A stretch of 64,000 nucleotides of DNA from Comamonadaceae bacterium (GTDB lineage: Bacteria > Pseudomonadota > Gammaproteobacteria > Burkholderiales > Burkholderiaceae_C), in the NCBI GenBank assembly GCA_947452785.1, contig CANGDZ010000004.1, positions 1 to 64,000 on the forward strand, in the 5' to 3' direction. The translations under genes and the position numbers were made by a program. Positions 1 through 9,707 of the stretch are shown in pieces; position 1 is the first letter of the stretch; every line of letters begins with the position of its first letter. The notes below the pieces were generated by a model that saw only the letters and a program-made list of their open reading frames with translations, made no database searches and was not told the origin of the DNA.

Positions 1-156
1 GCGAAACATGGCTTGTTCAGGGCTTTCGCCTCTGTCAATGCCGCCTTGCGGAAACTGCCAGCTGTGGGTGCGGATGCGTTTGCCCCAGAACACCTGATTT
101 TTCTGGTTGAGCAAAATGATGCCGACGTTAGGCCTAAAGCCTTCACGGTCAAGCAT
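1..156 (-). CDS. rppH: RNA pyrophosphohydrolase RppH (5' part only)
   Basis: RppH removes pyrophosphate from the 5' end of triphosphorylated mRNA and so starts RNase E-dependent decay. The 52 visible codons begin [18 protein letters not shown], the usual N-terminus of the family, and run through [17 protein letters not shown] into the start of the Nudix box ([15 protein letters not shown]). The rest of the Nudix helix and the C-terminus lie beyond base 1. The start ATG is the CAT at 154-156. The gene is absent from the ORF track because it runs off the window. It is divergent from proS. Identity is firm despite truncation because this N-terminus is highly conserved in beta- and gammaproteobacteria. 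Confidence 0.93.
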   Translation of the reverse strand, partial: MLDREGFRPNVGIILLNQKNQVFWGKRIRTHSWQFPQGGIDRGESPEQAMFR

Positions 157-190
157 AATCAAACCCCAAATTTTTATATTGCATTCATTA

Positions 191-210
191 TGCACGCCTT
201 CATGCGTGCA
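191..210. other. Stem-loop in the rppH-proS intergenic region
   Basis: A perfect 7-bp inverted repeat, TGCACGC and GCGTGCA, encloses a 6-nt loop (CTTCAT). It sits 39 bases before the proS ATG, so it may lie in the proS 5' leader. There is no T-tract after it, so it does not look like a terminator. A role as leader structure or protein site is only inference. Confidence 0.35.
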
Positions 211-248
211 GCAAGAGGATGCGCCCTGCAACGTCTGGATCTGCCCTC

Positions 249-1994
249 ATGAAAGCCTCTCAATTTTTGATTTCTACCCTCAAGGAAGCCCCTGCGGATG
301 CCGAAATCGCCAGTCATCAACTGATGACGCGCGCGGGCTTGATCAAGAAGCTCGGCGCTGGTATCTACAACTACATGCCCATGGGCTTGCGCGTGATCCG
401 CAAGGTCGAGGCCATCGTGCGTGAAGAGATGAACCGGGCCGGTGCCATCGAGATGACCATGCCGGTCGTGCAGCCGGCCGAGCTGTGGCAAGAGACGGGC
501 CGCTTTGACAAGATGGGCCCCGAGTTGCTGCGCATCAAAGACCGCCATGGCCGTGATTACGTGATTCAGCCGACCAGCGAAGAAGTGGTGACCGACGTCG
601 TGCGCCAAGAGTTGCGTAGCTACAAACAGCTACCCAAAAATTTCTACCAAATTCAAACCAAATTTCGTGACGAGCGCCGTCCCCGTTTTGGTCTGATGCG
701 CGGGCGTGAATTCACTATGAAAGACGCCTACAGCTTTGACCGCGACATCGTCAGCGCCAAAGCCAGCTACCAGGTGATGGCCGGGGCTTACCGCAAGATT
801 TTTGACCGCTTTGGCCTGACCTACCGCGCCGTGGCCGCCGACAGCGGGGCCATCGGTGGCGATTTGAGTGAAGAATTCCAGGTGATTGCGGCCACCGGCG
901 AAGACGCCATCGTGTACTGCCCCACCAGCAGCTACGCCGCCAACATGGAAAAGGCTGAAGCCTTGGTCCCGAGCCAGCCGCGCGGCGCGGCCGATCAGGC
1001 GCTGACGAAAACCGCCACGCCGAGCAAGAGCACCTGCGAAGACGTCGCCGCCTTGCTGAACGTGCCACTGTCCACCACCGTCAAGTCCTTGGTGCTGGCC
1101 ACTGACACTTTGAACAATCAGGGTGAAATTGTGAAGTCCCAAGTCTGGCTCTTGCTGCTGCGCGGCGACCACGACATGAACGAAGTCAAAGTGGGCAAGC
1201 TGCCGGGCATGGAGGGCGGTTTCCGCTTTGCCACGTTGAGCGAGATTGACGAGCACTTTGGCTGCAAGCCCGGTTACCTGGGCCCACTGAACTTGAAAAA
1301 GCCGGTGCACCTGGTGGCCGACCGCGACGTGGCCGTGATGGCCAACTGGATTTGCGGCGCGAATGAAGTGGACTTTCACATTACAGGTGTGAACTGGGGC
1401 CGTGACCTGCCCGAGCCTAGCTTGGTGGCTGACATTCGCAACGTGGTGGCGGGCGACCAGTCGCCAGATGGTTTGGGCGAGTTGGCGATTGAGCGCGGCA
1501 TTGAAGTCGGTCACGTGTTCTATCTGGGCACCAAATATTCCAAGGCCATGAACGCCACTTTTCTGGATGAAAACGGCAAGCCGCAATTTTTTGAAATGGG
1601 CTGCTATGGCATCGGCATCACCCGCTTGCCGGCAGCGGCCATTGAGCAAAACCATGACGAGCGCGGCATCATCTGGCCGGACGCGATTGCGCCGTTCACC
1701 GTGGTGATTTGCCCTATCGGCATGGACCGAAGCGAAGCCGTCAAGGCCGAGGCCGAGCGCATCTACGCCGCATTGCTGGCCGATGGCGTGGACGTTATTT
1801 TGGACGACCGCGGCGAGCGCCCCGGCGCCATGTTTGCCGACTGGGAATTGATTGGGGTGCCGCACCGCATCACGATTGGCGACAAGGGCCTCAAGGACGG
1901 CCAAGTTGAATACCAGCACCGTCGCGACAGTGCAGCCAGCAAAGTCAGCACCGCCGAGGTGCTGGCCCATGTGAAAGCCCGCCTGGCGGGTTGA
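249..1994 (+). CDS. proS: Prolyl-tRNA synthetase ProS
   Basis: Class II aminoacyl-tRNA synthetase that charges tRNA-Pro in the cytoplasm. The 581-residue length fits the bacterial long form with an inserted editing domain (E. coli about 572). Visible landmarks are the N-terminal [20 protein letters not shown], motif 2 ([17 protein letters not shown], about residues 138-154), the inserted YbaK-like domain (about 230-400), the motif 3 region GCYGIGITR (about 450) and the C-terminal anticodon-binding domain. I chose the ATG at 249 rather than the track start at 219, because the ten extra residues do not match the family and 249 gives the canonical N-terminus. The next gene starts within its stop codon, so the two are probably cotranscribed. 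Confidence 0.97.
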   Translation: MKASQFLISTLKEAPADAEIASHQLMTRAGLIKKLGAGIYNYMPMGLRVIRKVEAIVREEMNRAGAIEMTMPVVQPAELWQETGRFDKMGPELLRIKDRHGRDYVIQPTSEEVVTDVVRQELRSYKQLPKNFYQIQTKFRDERRPRFGLMRGREFTMKDAYSFDRDIVSAKASYQVMAGAYRKIFDRFGLTYRAVAADSGAIGGDLSEEFQVIAATGEDAIVYCPTSSYAANMEKAEALVPSQPRGAADQALTKTATPSKSTCEDVAALLNVPLSTTVKSLVLATDTLNNQGEIVKSQVWLLLLRGDHDMNEVKVGKLPGMEGGFRFATLSEIDEHFGCKPGYLGPLNLKKPVHLVADRDVAVMANWICGANEVDFHITGVNWGRDLPEPSLVADIRNVVAGDQSPDGLGELAIERGIEVGHVFYLGTKYSKAMNATFLDENGKPQFFEMGCYGIGITRLPAAAIEQNHDERGIIWPDAIAPFTVVICPIGMDRSEAVKAEAERIYAALLADGVDVILDDRGERPGAMFADWELIGVPHRITIGDKGLKDGQVEYQHRRDSAASKVSTAEVLAHVKARLAG

Positions 1995-2662
1995 AGGGCA
2001 AGGCCGTGCTGTCGGCGCAAGACACTCCCCTCGGGCGACGGAAGGTGCTGCAGCGCCTCGCGCTGCACGCCATGTCAGGTGCAGGCGCGAGTGGGGTGAT
2101 GGTGTCCAACGCGTTGGCCGCAGGGCAAATTGAGGAACCCTTGTCGCAGGCCGTGCGCACCGCATTGACGGCGGCCGTGGCTGCGGCCGATCCCCCAGAG
2201 CCGGTTCTGGGCTCCGCGCCAGAGCGACAAGCCTATGAGCAGTGGCGTGCACAGTGCAATGCCCTGCTGACCAGGTGGCTGCCGCAGCCTGTGGATCGGC
2301 AGGAGTTCTTGCAAACGCTATGGTACGAAGCGCGCCGCGCGGGTCTGTCTTTGTCCTTGGTGCTGGGTTTGATCCAAACCGAAAGCGCGTTTCGCAAATA
2401 CGCTATCTCTTCTGCGGGGGCCAGAGGCTATATGCAAGTCATGCCTTTTTGGACACGGACCATCGGCGATGGTGATGAAAGCAAGTTGTTCCACCTGCAA
2501 ACCAATTTGCGTTTCGGCTGTGTGATCTTGCGTCATCTTTTAGACCGCGAACAAGGCGATATGTGGCTGGGCTTGGGCCGCTACAACGGCTCGCGCGGTC
2601 AGGCCCCGTATCCGCGTGCGGTGCTGTCCGCACAGCGCGTGTGGTTTCAGGCGGTCGACTGA
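1991..2662 (+). CDS. Lytic transglycosylase (SLT domain), possible Tat substrate
   Basis: Predicted periplasmic murein lytic transglycosylase cleaving the MurNAc-GlcNAc bond. The SLT fold is seen in the C-terminal half: IQTESAF carries the probable catalytic Glu (about residue 131), followed by [15 protein letters not shown] and GRYNG. The N-terminus has a twin-arginine run (GRRKVLQ) before a weakly hydrophobic Ala/Gly-rich stretch ending NALAAG, which resembles a Tat signal. The start is uncertain: the TTG at 1991 overlaps the proS stop (TTGA), while the GTG at 2006 has an AAGGG just upstream. The gene is followed after one base by tamA, so envelope genes are grouped here. The exact Mlt/Slt class cannot be named. 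Confidence 0.85.
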   Translation: MKGKAVLSAQDTPLGRRKVLQRLALHAMSGAGASGVMVSNALAAGQIEEPLSQAVRTALTAAVAAADPPEPVLGSAPERQAYEQWRAQCNALLTRWLPQPVDRQEFLQTLWYEARRAGLSLSLVLGLIQTESAFRKYAISSAGARGYMQVMPFWTRTIGDGDESKLFHLQTNLRFGCVILRHLLDREQGDMWLGLGRYNGSRGQAPYPRAVLSAQRVWFQAVD

Positions 2663-2663
2663 G

Positions 2664-4595
2664 ATGGGGTTCTTGTCGTGCTTCCATAAAAATCGGCACT
2701 GGGGCTGCCGAGAAATGGGAGCGGCGCTGCTGGCTGGCCTGTTGTGCGGCATCGCAGCCTGGACCCCTGTACAGGCGCAATCAACGCCTCCCACTTTGTC
2801 TCCCACTTTGCCCGCAACGCAGTCCGCGCCAGCGGCTTTCACGCTGGACATACAAGGCCCGACTGAGATCGCCGCTTGGCTCAAGCCCCATCTGAGCTTG
2901 GGGCAATTCAGTCAGTTGAGCGATTTGACCGACAGCGAGTTGGACAAGTTGCTGGAAGATGCACAGTTACAGGCCCGCGAGTTGTTGGCCACCCAGGGCT
3001 ACTTCAATCCGCAGTTGGCCTGGTCCAAGCCAACGCCAACACCTTTGAGCGCACCCGCCACAGATCGCAAGCCCATTGCCCCAGCGTCCCCAGAAGCCCC
3101 AGAAGCCCCAATGGTCGCGGCCAGGCACATCGTGTTGACGTTGGAGCCTGGCCTGCAGTCCCATGTCGATCGCGTCAGCCTGGTGTTGACGGGTGACTTG
3201 GCGCAACGCGCAGACCGGCAAAAACTCGCCGAAGTAGTGAAGGCGCAATGGCTCTTGCCCGCAGGCGAAGCCTTCACGCAATCCGCCTGGAGTGCCGCCA
3301 AAACACAGGCAGTGAACCTCTTGGCCGAGCGTTGGTACCCTTTGGCGCAGGTGAGCCAAAGTGAAGCCTTGGTGGATGTCGAAACCCACAGCGTCACTTT
3401 GTCGCTGACGCTGGACTCGGGGCCTTCGGTGCTGTTGGGGCCGATCCAGGTTACCGGGGCAGAGCGTTATGGCGAGTTGCAGGTGCGGCGCTTGGCGCAG
3501 TTGCAAGAGGGGCAGCCCTACCGCCGGATCGACTTGTTGCAAGCGCAGCAGCGTTTGGTGGCCAGTGGCTTTTACGACTCGGTGTTCGTCAATTTGGACG
3601 CCGATGTGGCCAGCACGGTACGACCGGTGAAGATCGAGCTGCGCGAAGCTCCCAAGCAAAAATGGGTGATGGGCTTGGGTTACCGCTCCAGCGCCGGCAC
3701 CCGCTTCACGGCGGAGCACACACACCACAGCTTGCCTGGGATCCATTGGCGCTCGGTGAGCAAATTGTCGGTCGACCCGAACCTGCAAAGCATGGGCTTG
3801 GATTTGCTCGGGCCGCCAAATGAGGACGCTTGGCGTTGGTCCACCGCGGCCAAGTTGGAGCATCAAAATTTTGTAGGCTATGCCGTCACCAGCCAACAGT
3901 GGCGCGCCGGTCGCCTGCAACGCGGTGATGTGATCGACCGCAATGTGTACATGCAATACGACATGTCGCATACACAAGGCACACAACAAGGCATTCGCGA
4001 GTCCGTCAGCGGCAATTTCGCCTGGACTTGGCGTCGCTTTGAAAACTTGCCATTTCCCTCAGAGGGTTTGGGCTTTGTCGCCGAAATCGGACCCGGCTTG
4101 ACCTTGGGTGAGCAGCGCCAGCCCTTTGTGCGCGGTGTTGCTCGCGCGCTGGTTGTGCAGCCTTTGGGCACTGGCGGCAGTCGTTTGGCTTTGCGCAGCC
4201 AGTTGGCTGGTGTGTTCGCCCGCGAGATTTCGGGTGTACCCACCACGCAATTGTTCACTGCCGGTGGCGACAACAGCGTGCGCGGCTATGCGCTCAACAG
4301 TCTGGGGGTGTTGCAAAGCAACGGCGTTGTGGCGCCTGGGCGTTACCTGGCTTCGGGCACGGTGGAGTGGCAGCGCCCGATCACGGTGGGCCGCCAGCGC
4401 ACCGAATGGGAGAGCGTGGTGTTTGTGGACGCTGCCGCCGTGGGCGACACGGCCCAAGCGCTGAAAGCCCATGTGGGCGCGGGTGCGGGCGCGCGATGGC
4501 GCAGCCCCTTGGGGCCCTTGCAAATTGATTTGGCGCAGGCCCTGGACACGCACAGCTGGCGTTTGCATTTGAGTGTGGGGTTTGTCTTTCGATGA
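2664..4595 (+). CDS. tamA: Outer-membrane assembly factor TamA (BamA/Omp85 family)
   Basis: TamA is the outer-membrane half of the translocation and assembly module. The protein has an export signal (GAALLAGLLCGIAAWTPVQA region), POTRA domains (about residues 55-330, e.g. GPIQVTGAERYGELQVRRLA) and a 16-strand-type beta-barrel from about residue 333 to the terminal GFVFR, with an aromatic next-to-last position. The ATG at 2664 was chosen over the track start at 2616; an internal ATG at 2715 directly before the hydrophobic stretch is an alternative. A Pro/Ala-rich linker with a short tandem repeat (PEAPEAP) interrupts the POTRA region. The stop overlaps the tamB start (ATGA), which supports a two-gene module. 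Confidence 0.9.
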   Translation: MGFLSCFHKNRHWGCREMGAALLAGLLCGIAAWTPVQAQSTPPTLSPTLPATQSAPAAFTLDIQGPTEIAAWLKPHLSLGQFSQLSDLTDSELDKLLEDAQLQARELLATQGYFNPQLAWSKPTPTPLSAPATDRKPIAPASPEAPEAPMVAARHIVLTLEPGLQSHVDRVSLVLTGDLAQRADRQKLAEVVKAQWLLPAGEAFTQSAWSAAKTQAVNLLAERWYPLAQVSQSEALVDVETHSVTLSLTLDSGPSVLLGPIQVTGAERYGELQVRRLAQLQEGQPYRRIDLLQAQQRLVASGFYDSVFVNLDADVASTVRPVKIELREAPKQKWVMGLGYRSSAGTRFTAEHTHHSLPGIHWRSVSKLSVDPNLQSMGLDLLGPPNEDAWRWSTAAKLEHQNFVGYAVTSQQWRAGRLQRGDVIDRNVYMQYDMSHTQGTQQGIRESVSGNFAWTWRRFENLPFPSEGLGFVAEIGPGLTLGEQRQPFVRGVARALVVQPLGTGGSRLALRSQLAGVFAREISGVPTTQLFTAGGDNSVRGYALNSLGVLQSNGVVAPGRYLASGTVEWQRPITVGRQRTEWESVVFVDAAAVGDTAQALKAHVGAGAGARWRSPLGPLQIDLAQALDTHSWRLHLSVGFVFR

Positions 4596-7500
4596 ACCAA
4601 AGGCCAGTCATCTTGCCCACGCACAGTCGTCTTCACCCCTTTTTGCGCGGGCTGTTGGGTGGCCTGGCGCTGCTGTTGCTGAGCTTGGCGGCTGTGTGGG
4701 TTTGGGCAGGATCTGAAGGGTCATTGGACACGGCATTGCGCGGCGTCTCGGCCTTGCTGCCAAAAGGACAAACACTGTCGGCTCAAGGGGTGCAAGGTCG
4801 GCTTCGCGGCGGCGGGGTGCACAGCGCCCGCATGGGGCAAGTGATTTACACCGCACCGGGCTTGCGTGTGCAAGCCGAGCAAGTGACGCTCAGCCTGGAC
4901 GGCGCCCAACTTTGGCAAGGCCGCTGGCCCATGACACGGCTGCAGATTGGCCATGTACAGGTCCAAGATCAGCGACCCGCCACGCCGAGCTTGCCGCCAG
5001 TGCAATGGACCTTGCCCTTGGACGTTAAGTTGGACTGGCAATTGGACCGTTTGGACTGGCAAGGTACGCCTGCTTTTCAGCTCACTCAACTGCAGGGCAG
5101 CTACAGCTACCAAGCTCAGATGCACCAGCTCAAGCTGCACTCACTGGAATTTGCCCAAGGCCGCTACAGTGGCCAAGCCAGCTTGCAAGCTGTGCAACCC
5201 ATGGCGCTGCAGGTGGAACTGAATGGCCAGGTCCAGACGCCGCAGACCGGGCGCATGGCTGCTGTGCCGGTGCAGGCGCAATTGCGCTTGCAGGGTGATG
5301 TGGGGCCTGCGGATACGGCGCTGCAATTGACCGCGAACTTGACGCCGCAATTTGCACCTCGCGCAGATACGCAAGCCCCTGCAGCGTCGGCGATGCAAGC
5401 GCAAGTGAGTGCGCAGATCCGTCCCTGGCAGACGCAGGTGGTGACGCATGCGCAGGGGCAATGGCGCGGCGTGGACTTGGCCCGCCTCTGGCCAGGCGCA
5501 CCATCGACGCTGCTGGACGGCGCGTTGACGGCCAGCCTTTCGGCCACAGAAAGCGCTTCACCCCGTTGGCAAGGGCAATTGCACTTGAACAACCAGCGCC
5601 CAGGCCCATGGGATCGTCAGTTGCTGCCCATTCAGTCGCTTCAAGCCCAGGTGTCGCGATTCAACAGCCTTTGGCAAGTGGACGGATTGCAAGCCCGCAT
5701 CGGAAGTGGTCAAGTGCAAGGCCAGGGCCGCGAAACGGCGCAGGGCTGGGTGGGGCAGTTGCAGTTGGACCAGGTGCTGCCCGCGCAGATCTTCACGGGT
5801 CTGCCAGGTCCGGCGTGGCGTGGTCAGATACAAGCGCAAGCTTTGCCCTATGGCGCGGTGCAGGTGCAAGCGAACATGGCGGCAGCGGCCTCCATGCGCA
5901 AGCCCCCAAGCCAGGCGCCGCTCTTGCAGTTCAAAGGGCAGTGGCAAACCGGTGAATGGGCGGTGCAGCAACTGGACCTGCGCCTGGCCGACGCCGTGCT
6001 GTCGGGCCAAGGCCGCATCCACACCACAGGCCCGGTGCTGCAAGGTCAGGTGCAGTTGGCCTTGCCTGGCATGAACCTGCAACTTTCGGGCGAGGCTGCA
6101 CCCACCCGGGGTCAAGGGCAGATGCAGATGGCCGTGACCGATGCCGCCAGCGCCGCCGCTTGGCTTCAGCGCTGGCCGGTGGGGGCGAATTGGCTGCACG
6201 GCGCGCAGATGACTGGCCAGGCGGCACTCTCAGGCCAATGGCAAGGCGGCTGGCAACACAAAGACAGCCAGCTCAGCATCGATTGGAAAGCGCCTGCCTT
6301 GAAATTTCAAACCACACCCACAGCCTTGCCGGTGCAGCTGACGCTCGCCCAAGGTCAAGTGCGGGGCACGCTGGCTGACCTGCAAACGCATTGGCAGGGC
6401 CAAGTGCAGCAGGGCCCGTGGCTGGCCCAGGTCAATTCGCGCTTGTCGCTGGTTACGCCTTGGGGGGCACGCTCGCCGAGTTGGCAAGGGCAGCTGCAAG
6501 CTTTGGAACTGGAACTCAAGCACGCGCACCAAGAGGGCCGTTGGCAACTGCAATTGCCGCAAGCCGTGGACTGGCGCTATTCCCCTGCGTCGCAGGCGGG
6601 CACCCTCACTTGGCAAGGCGGTGCTGTGCAGTTGCGAGGCCCCACCCCCGGCGTGGCGCAGCTGCGGTGGTCCGCGGGGCAGTGGGCGCTGGCCCCACGC
6701 GGGGGGCTGCCTGTGCCCGATGCGCTGCAATTGCAAATCGACGATGTGCCTTTGCGCTGGGCGCAGGCTTTGGGCGCTTCCGAGCTGCTGGGCGATGTGA
6801 TGCTGCAGGGCCGGGTCGATGTGAAGTCTTCCCAACCCTTGGCCCTGTCTGCGGTTCTGGAGCGCAGCCGAGGCGATTTGCTGCTGCCGCTGGAAGGGGC
6901 CAACCAGCCCCTGGTGCCGGCCGGCTTGCGTGAAGCCCGTGCGCGTTTGAACATCACCGGCGCCGAGGCCAAGGTGGACATGTCGTGGGACAGTGAGCAA
7001 CTGGGCCAGCTGTCTGCGCAAGGCCAAACGCAGATCACGGACAAGGGTGAGTGGTTGGCCACTGCGCCGATTGCGGGCCAGGTCAAATCCAGCTTGCGCC
7101 GCGTAGGCCTGTGGTCCTTGCTCGCGCCGCCGGGCTGGCGCGTGCAAGGGACTTTGGATACGGCTTTCGAATTTTCGGGCACACGCAGCCAACCGCGCTG
7201 GCAGGGCATGCTCGCCGCTGATCAACTCACCGTGCGCTCTGCGGTGCAAGGCATCGAGTTCAGCCAAGGCCAGCTGCGGGCGCGGCTGCAAGACCAGCAA
7301 GTGCAGTTGACGCAATTGAGCTTCAAAGGCGAGGGCGCGCAAGGTGGGCAATTGCAAGCGCAAGGCACACTGAATTGGCTGCCGTCGAATCCGTCAACAC
7401 CCATGCCCATGCCGAGCTTGCAGCAAGTGCGCATTGCATTGAAGCTGCAGGCGCAAGGCCTGCGCGTGAGCAACCGCGCCGACCGGCGCTTGGCCATTTC

Positions 7501-8419
7501 GGGTGCGGTCGATGCTCAGCTCGACCAAGGGCGACTGCGCCTCAAAGGCCGCGTGCAGGCCGATCAGGCGCTGTTCATCTTGCCCGAGAACACCACTCCG
7601 ACCTTGGGCGACGATGTCGTGGTGCGACGCCGTGGCGCTGCGGCGAATGTGGCCGTGCCAGGGGTGGCCCAGCCCTCGGCGATGCCGTCTTGGGTGGGTG
7701 TGCCCGAGGTGCAGTTAGTGTTGGACTTGGGCCCCGATTTTCAGGTGCAAGGTCAAGGCCTGCAAACCCGTTTGGCGGGCGTGCTCAACTTGAGCAGCAG
7801 CGCAGCGACCCAAGGGACTGTGCGCTTGAGCGGCGATGTACGCACCGATGGTGGACGTTACAAAGCCTACGGTCAGGCCTTGAACATCGAGTCGGGCTTG
7901 CTGCGTTTCAATGGTGCTTTTAACAATCCCGATTTGGACATCGTGGCCATCCGCCCCAACTTGTCGCAGCGGGTGGGTGTGTCGGTCGGCGGCACCGCAC
8001 TGCAGCCGCGTATTCAGCTTTTTTCAGACCCCGACTTGCCGGACGCCGAAAAACTCGCCTGGTTGGTCTTGGGCCGTTCGGGGGCCGATGGCGGCGCCGA
8101 GTCTGCCATGCTGCAGCAAGCGGCCGTCACCTTTCTCAGCCGGGATGGCAAAGGCGTCGCCACCCAGTTGGCAGGCGCTTTGGGTTTGGATGAAATTTCT
8201 TTGGGCCGTGGCAGTCGGGGGGACAGCACGGCCACCGGCACCGCCATCAGTCTGGGCAAGCGCTTGTCGCGTGATTTTTATCTGGTCTACGAAAGCAGCC
8301 TGAGCGGCACCTTTGGCAGTCTGTATATGTTCTACGACCTGTCACGCCGTTTCAAACTGCGGGCGCAGACCGGGGACCAAAACGCTGTGGACGTGATCTT
8401 TACGGTGCGCAAAGATTGA
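4592..8419 (+). CDS. tamB: Translocation/assembly module inner-membrane protein TamB
   Basis: AsmA-like bridge protein of 1275 residues (E. coli TamB about 1259) with one N-terminal membrane anchor (about residues 19-42, GLLGGLALLLLSLAAVWVW) and a very long periplasmic beta-rich body. The conserved DUF490/TamB domain lies at the C-terminus (about 930-1275) and ends with DVIFTVRKD. The family is linked to outer-membrane protein insertion and phospholipid transport between membranes. The protein is unusually rich in Gln, with recurring LQ/VQ dipeptides, as expected for repeating beta-strands. It overlaps tamA by four bases. Several long opposite-frame ORFs over this gene are composition shadows. 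Confidence 0.93.
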   Translation: MNQRPVILPTHSRLHPFLRGLLGGLALLLLSLAAVWVWAGSEGSLDTALRGVSALLPKGQTLSAQGVQGRLRGGGVHSARMGQVIYTAPGLRVQAEQVTLSLDGAQLWQGRWPMTRLQIGHVQVQDQRPATPSLPPVQWTLPLDVKLDWQLDRLDWQGTPAFQLTQLQGSYSYQAQMHQLKLHSLEFAQGRYSGQASLQAVQPMALQVELNGQVQTPQTGRMAAVPVQAQLRLQGDVGPADTALQLTANLTPQFAPRADTQAPAASAMQAQVSAQIRPWQTQVVTHAQGQWRGVDLARLWPGAPSTLLDGALTASLSATESASPRWQGQLHLNNQRPGPWDRQLLPIQSLQAQVSRFNSLWQVDGLQARIGSGQVQGQGRETAQGWVGQLQLDQVLPAQIFTGLPGPAWRGQIQAQALPYGAVQVQANMAAAASMRKPPSQAPLLQFKGQWQTGEWAVQQLDLRLADAVLSGQGRIHTTGPVLQGQVQLALPGMNLQLSGEAAPTRGQGQMQMAVTDAASAAAWLQRWPVGANWLHGAQMTGQAALSGQWQGGWQHKDSQLSIDWKAPALKFQTTPTALPVQLTLAQGQVRGTLADLQTHWQGQVQQGPWLAQVNSRLSLVTPWGARSPSWQGQLQALELELKHAHQEGRWQLQLPQAVDWRYSPASQAGTLTWQGGAVQLRGPTPGVAQLRWSAGQWALAPRGGLPVPDALQLQIDDVPLRWAQALGASELLGDVMLQGRVDVKSSQPLALSAVLERSRGDLLLPLEGANQPLVPAGLREARARLNITGAEAKVDMSWDSEQLGQLSAQGQTQITDKGEWLATAPIAGQVKSSLRRVGLWSLLAPPGWRVQGTLDTAFEFSGTRSQPRWQGMLAADQLTVRSAVQGIEFSQGQLRARLQDQQVQLTQLSFKGEGAQGGQLQAQGTLNWLPSNPSTPMPMPSLQQVRIALKLQAQGLRVSNRADRRLAISGAVDAQLDQGRLRLKGRVQADQALFILPENTTPTLGDDVVVRRRGAAANVAVPGVAQPSAMPSWVGVPEVQLVLDLGPDFQVQGQGLQTRLAGVLNLSSSAATQGTVRLSGDVRTDGGRYKAYGQALNIESGLLRFNGAFNNPDLDIVAIRPNLSQRVGVSVGGTALQPRIQLFSDPDLPDAEKLAWLVLGRSGADGGAESAMLQQAAVTFLSRDGKGVATQLAGALGLDEISLGRGSRGDSTATGTAISLGKRLSRDFYLVYESSLSGTFGSLYMFYDLSRRFKLRAQTGDQNAVDVIFTVRKD

Positions 8420-8429
8420 ACGGGTTCAA
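8416..8429. other. Palindrome spanning the convergent tamB and grxD stops
   Basis: TTGAAC and GTTCAA form a perfect inverted repeat around two G bases. Both the tamB TGA and the grxD stop on the other strand lie inside it. The 2-nt loop and lack of T-tracts make a strong bidirectional terminator doubtful. Confidence 0.3.
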
Positions 8430-8749
8430 GCCTGTCCGTTGACCACTTGCTGCAACTCACCCGATTCGTACATCTCCATCATGATGTCCGAGCCGCCAAT
8501 GAACTCGCCTTTGACGTACAGCTGAGGAATGGTCGGCCAGTTACTGTATTCCTTGATGCCTTGACGGATTTCAGCGTCGTCCAGTACGTTGACTGTTTTC
8601 ACTGTTTTGGTGTCCACGCCAAGGGCTTTCAGGATTTGGATGGCACGGCCAGAAAAGCCACACATAGGAAAGCTGGCGCTGCCCTTCATGAACAAGGTGA
8701 TGTCGTTGTTCTTAACGAGGTCGTCAATGCGTTGTTGGGTGTCGCTCAT
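8426..8749 (-). CDS. grxD: Monothiol glutaredoxin Grx4
   Basis: Small cytoplasmic monothiol glutaredoxin that carries or transfers [2Fe-2S] clusters with glutathione. At 107 residues it is single-domain. The CGFS active site is at residues 30-33 (PMCGFSGRA), followed by the conserved WPTIPQLYV and GGSDIMMEM elements typical of the Grx4 family. It lies 103 bases downstream of prmC on the same strand, so it may be the last gene of the hemA-prfA-prmC transcript or have its own promoter in that gap. Identification rests on the CGFS motif and length. Confidence 0.96.
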   Translation of the reverse strand: MSDTQQRIDDLVKNNDITLFMKGSASFPMCGFSGRAIQILKALGVDTKTVKTVNVLDDAEIRQGIKEYSNWPTIPQLYVKGEFIGGSDIMMEMYESGELQQVVNGQA

Positions 8750-8852
8750 GGTGGCTCCTGGGGTGACCCTGATCGGGCGTCAAAAAGAAGGGCTTAGGGT
8801 AAACCGATACCGTGATTATTTCACTTTGAAAGGGCGGTTTGACCCAGCAGGG

Positions 8853-9707
8853 TTATTTTGGCGGTTTTTTGCCACCGCTGCAGCGGGCATGCCCCACCAA
8901 ATCGGCTTGCGACTGAACCTGGACGAACCCGGCCTGCGTGAGCAAGTCCCTGACGGCCTCGGCTTGGTCAAAGCCATGCTCTAGCAGCAGCCAGCCGCTG
9001 GGCGACAAGTGGGTGAGCGCATCGGCCACAATGCGGCGCAAATCGGCCAGGCCGTCGGCGCCACTGATCAGGGCTTGCAGGGGTTCGTGGCGCAGCGCGG
9101 CCAGGTGCGGGTCGGCGTCGGCAATGTAGGGCGGGTTGGAGACGATAAGGTCAAACTCACTGTCCACCTGGGAAAACCAGTCGCTGGCGATGAACTTGAC
9201 AGGTAACTTGAGCTGCGCGGCATTGGTCCGCGCCACAGACAGCGCGTCTTCGCTCGCGTCCACCGCCCAGACCTGAGTGTCGGGGCGCGCGTGTTGCAAG
9301 GCCAGGGCGATGGCGCCGCTGCCGGTGCCCAAGTCCAGGATGCGCAATAGGCCTGGCCGTTGGGATAGGGCTGGCAAAACCGCCAAAGCCCAGTCCACCA
9401 AGGTTTCCGTGTCGGCTCGCGGGTCGAGCACGCGCGCGTCAATCGCCAGCATCAGACCAAAAAACTCTTTGCGCCCGGTGATGTAGGCCACGGGCTCGCC
9501 CGCCAAGCGGCGGTGCAGCGCCACTTGCCAACGGGCCTGTGGCGCAGGACTCAGCAGGTCGGTGTCGTGCGCCAGCAACCAGGCACGTTCGTGCAAGGGG
9601 CGCTCTAGGCTGTGCAGCAAGAGCATTTGCGCGTCCAGGCGCGCCATCCCAAGGGTTTGGGCCTGGGCCAGGCATTGCGCGAGCGTAGGGCTGGAATGGT
9701 CCGTCAT
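8853..9707 (-). CDS. prmC: Peptide chain release factor N5-glutamine methyltransferase PrmC
   Basis: SAM-dependent methyltransferase that modifies the Gln of the GGQ motif in release factors RF1 and RF2. The 284-residue protein has an N-terminal helical substrate-binding part, motif [15 protein letters not shown] and the catalytic NPPY motif ([13 protein letters not shown]) that positions the glutamine side chain. Its start overlaps the end of prfA by four bases, a direct coupling of the modifier to its substrate gene. This hemA-prfA-prmC order is widespread in proteobacteria. Confidence 0.96.
   Translation of the reverse strand: MTDHSSPTLAQCLAQAQTLGMARLDAQMLLLHSLERPLHERAWLLAHDTDLLSPAPQARWQVALHRRLAGEPVAYITGRKEFFGLMLAIDARVLDPRADTETLVDWALAVLPALSQRPGLLRILDLGTGSGAIALALQHARPDTQVWAVDASEDALSVARTNAAQLKLPVKFIASDWFSQVDSEFDLIVSNPPYIADADPHLAALRHEPLQALISGADGLADLRRIVADALTHLSPSGWLLLEHGFDQAEAVRDLLTQAGFVQVQSQADLVGHARCSGGKKPPK

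Noticed and set aside
630-2252. 540-residue minus ORF opposite proS
   Set aside because: Antisense shadow of proS with no domain features.
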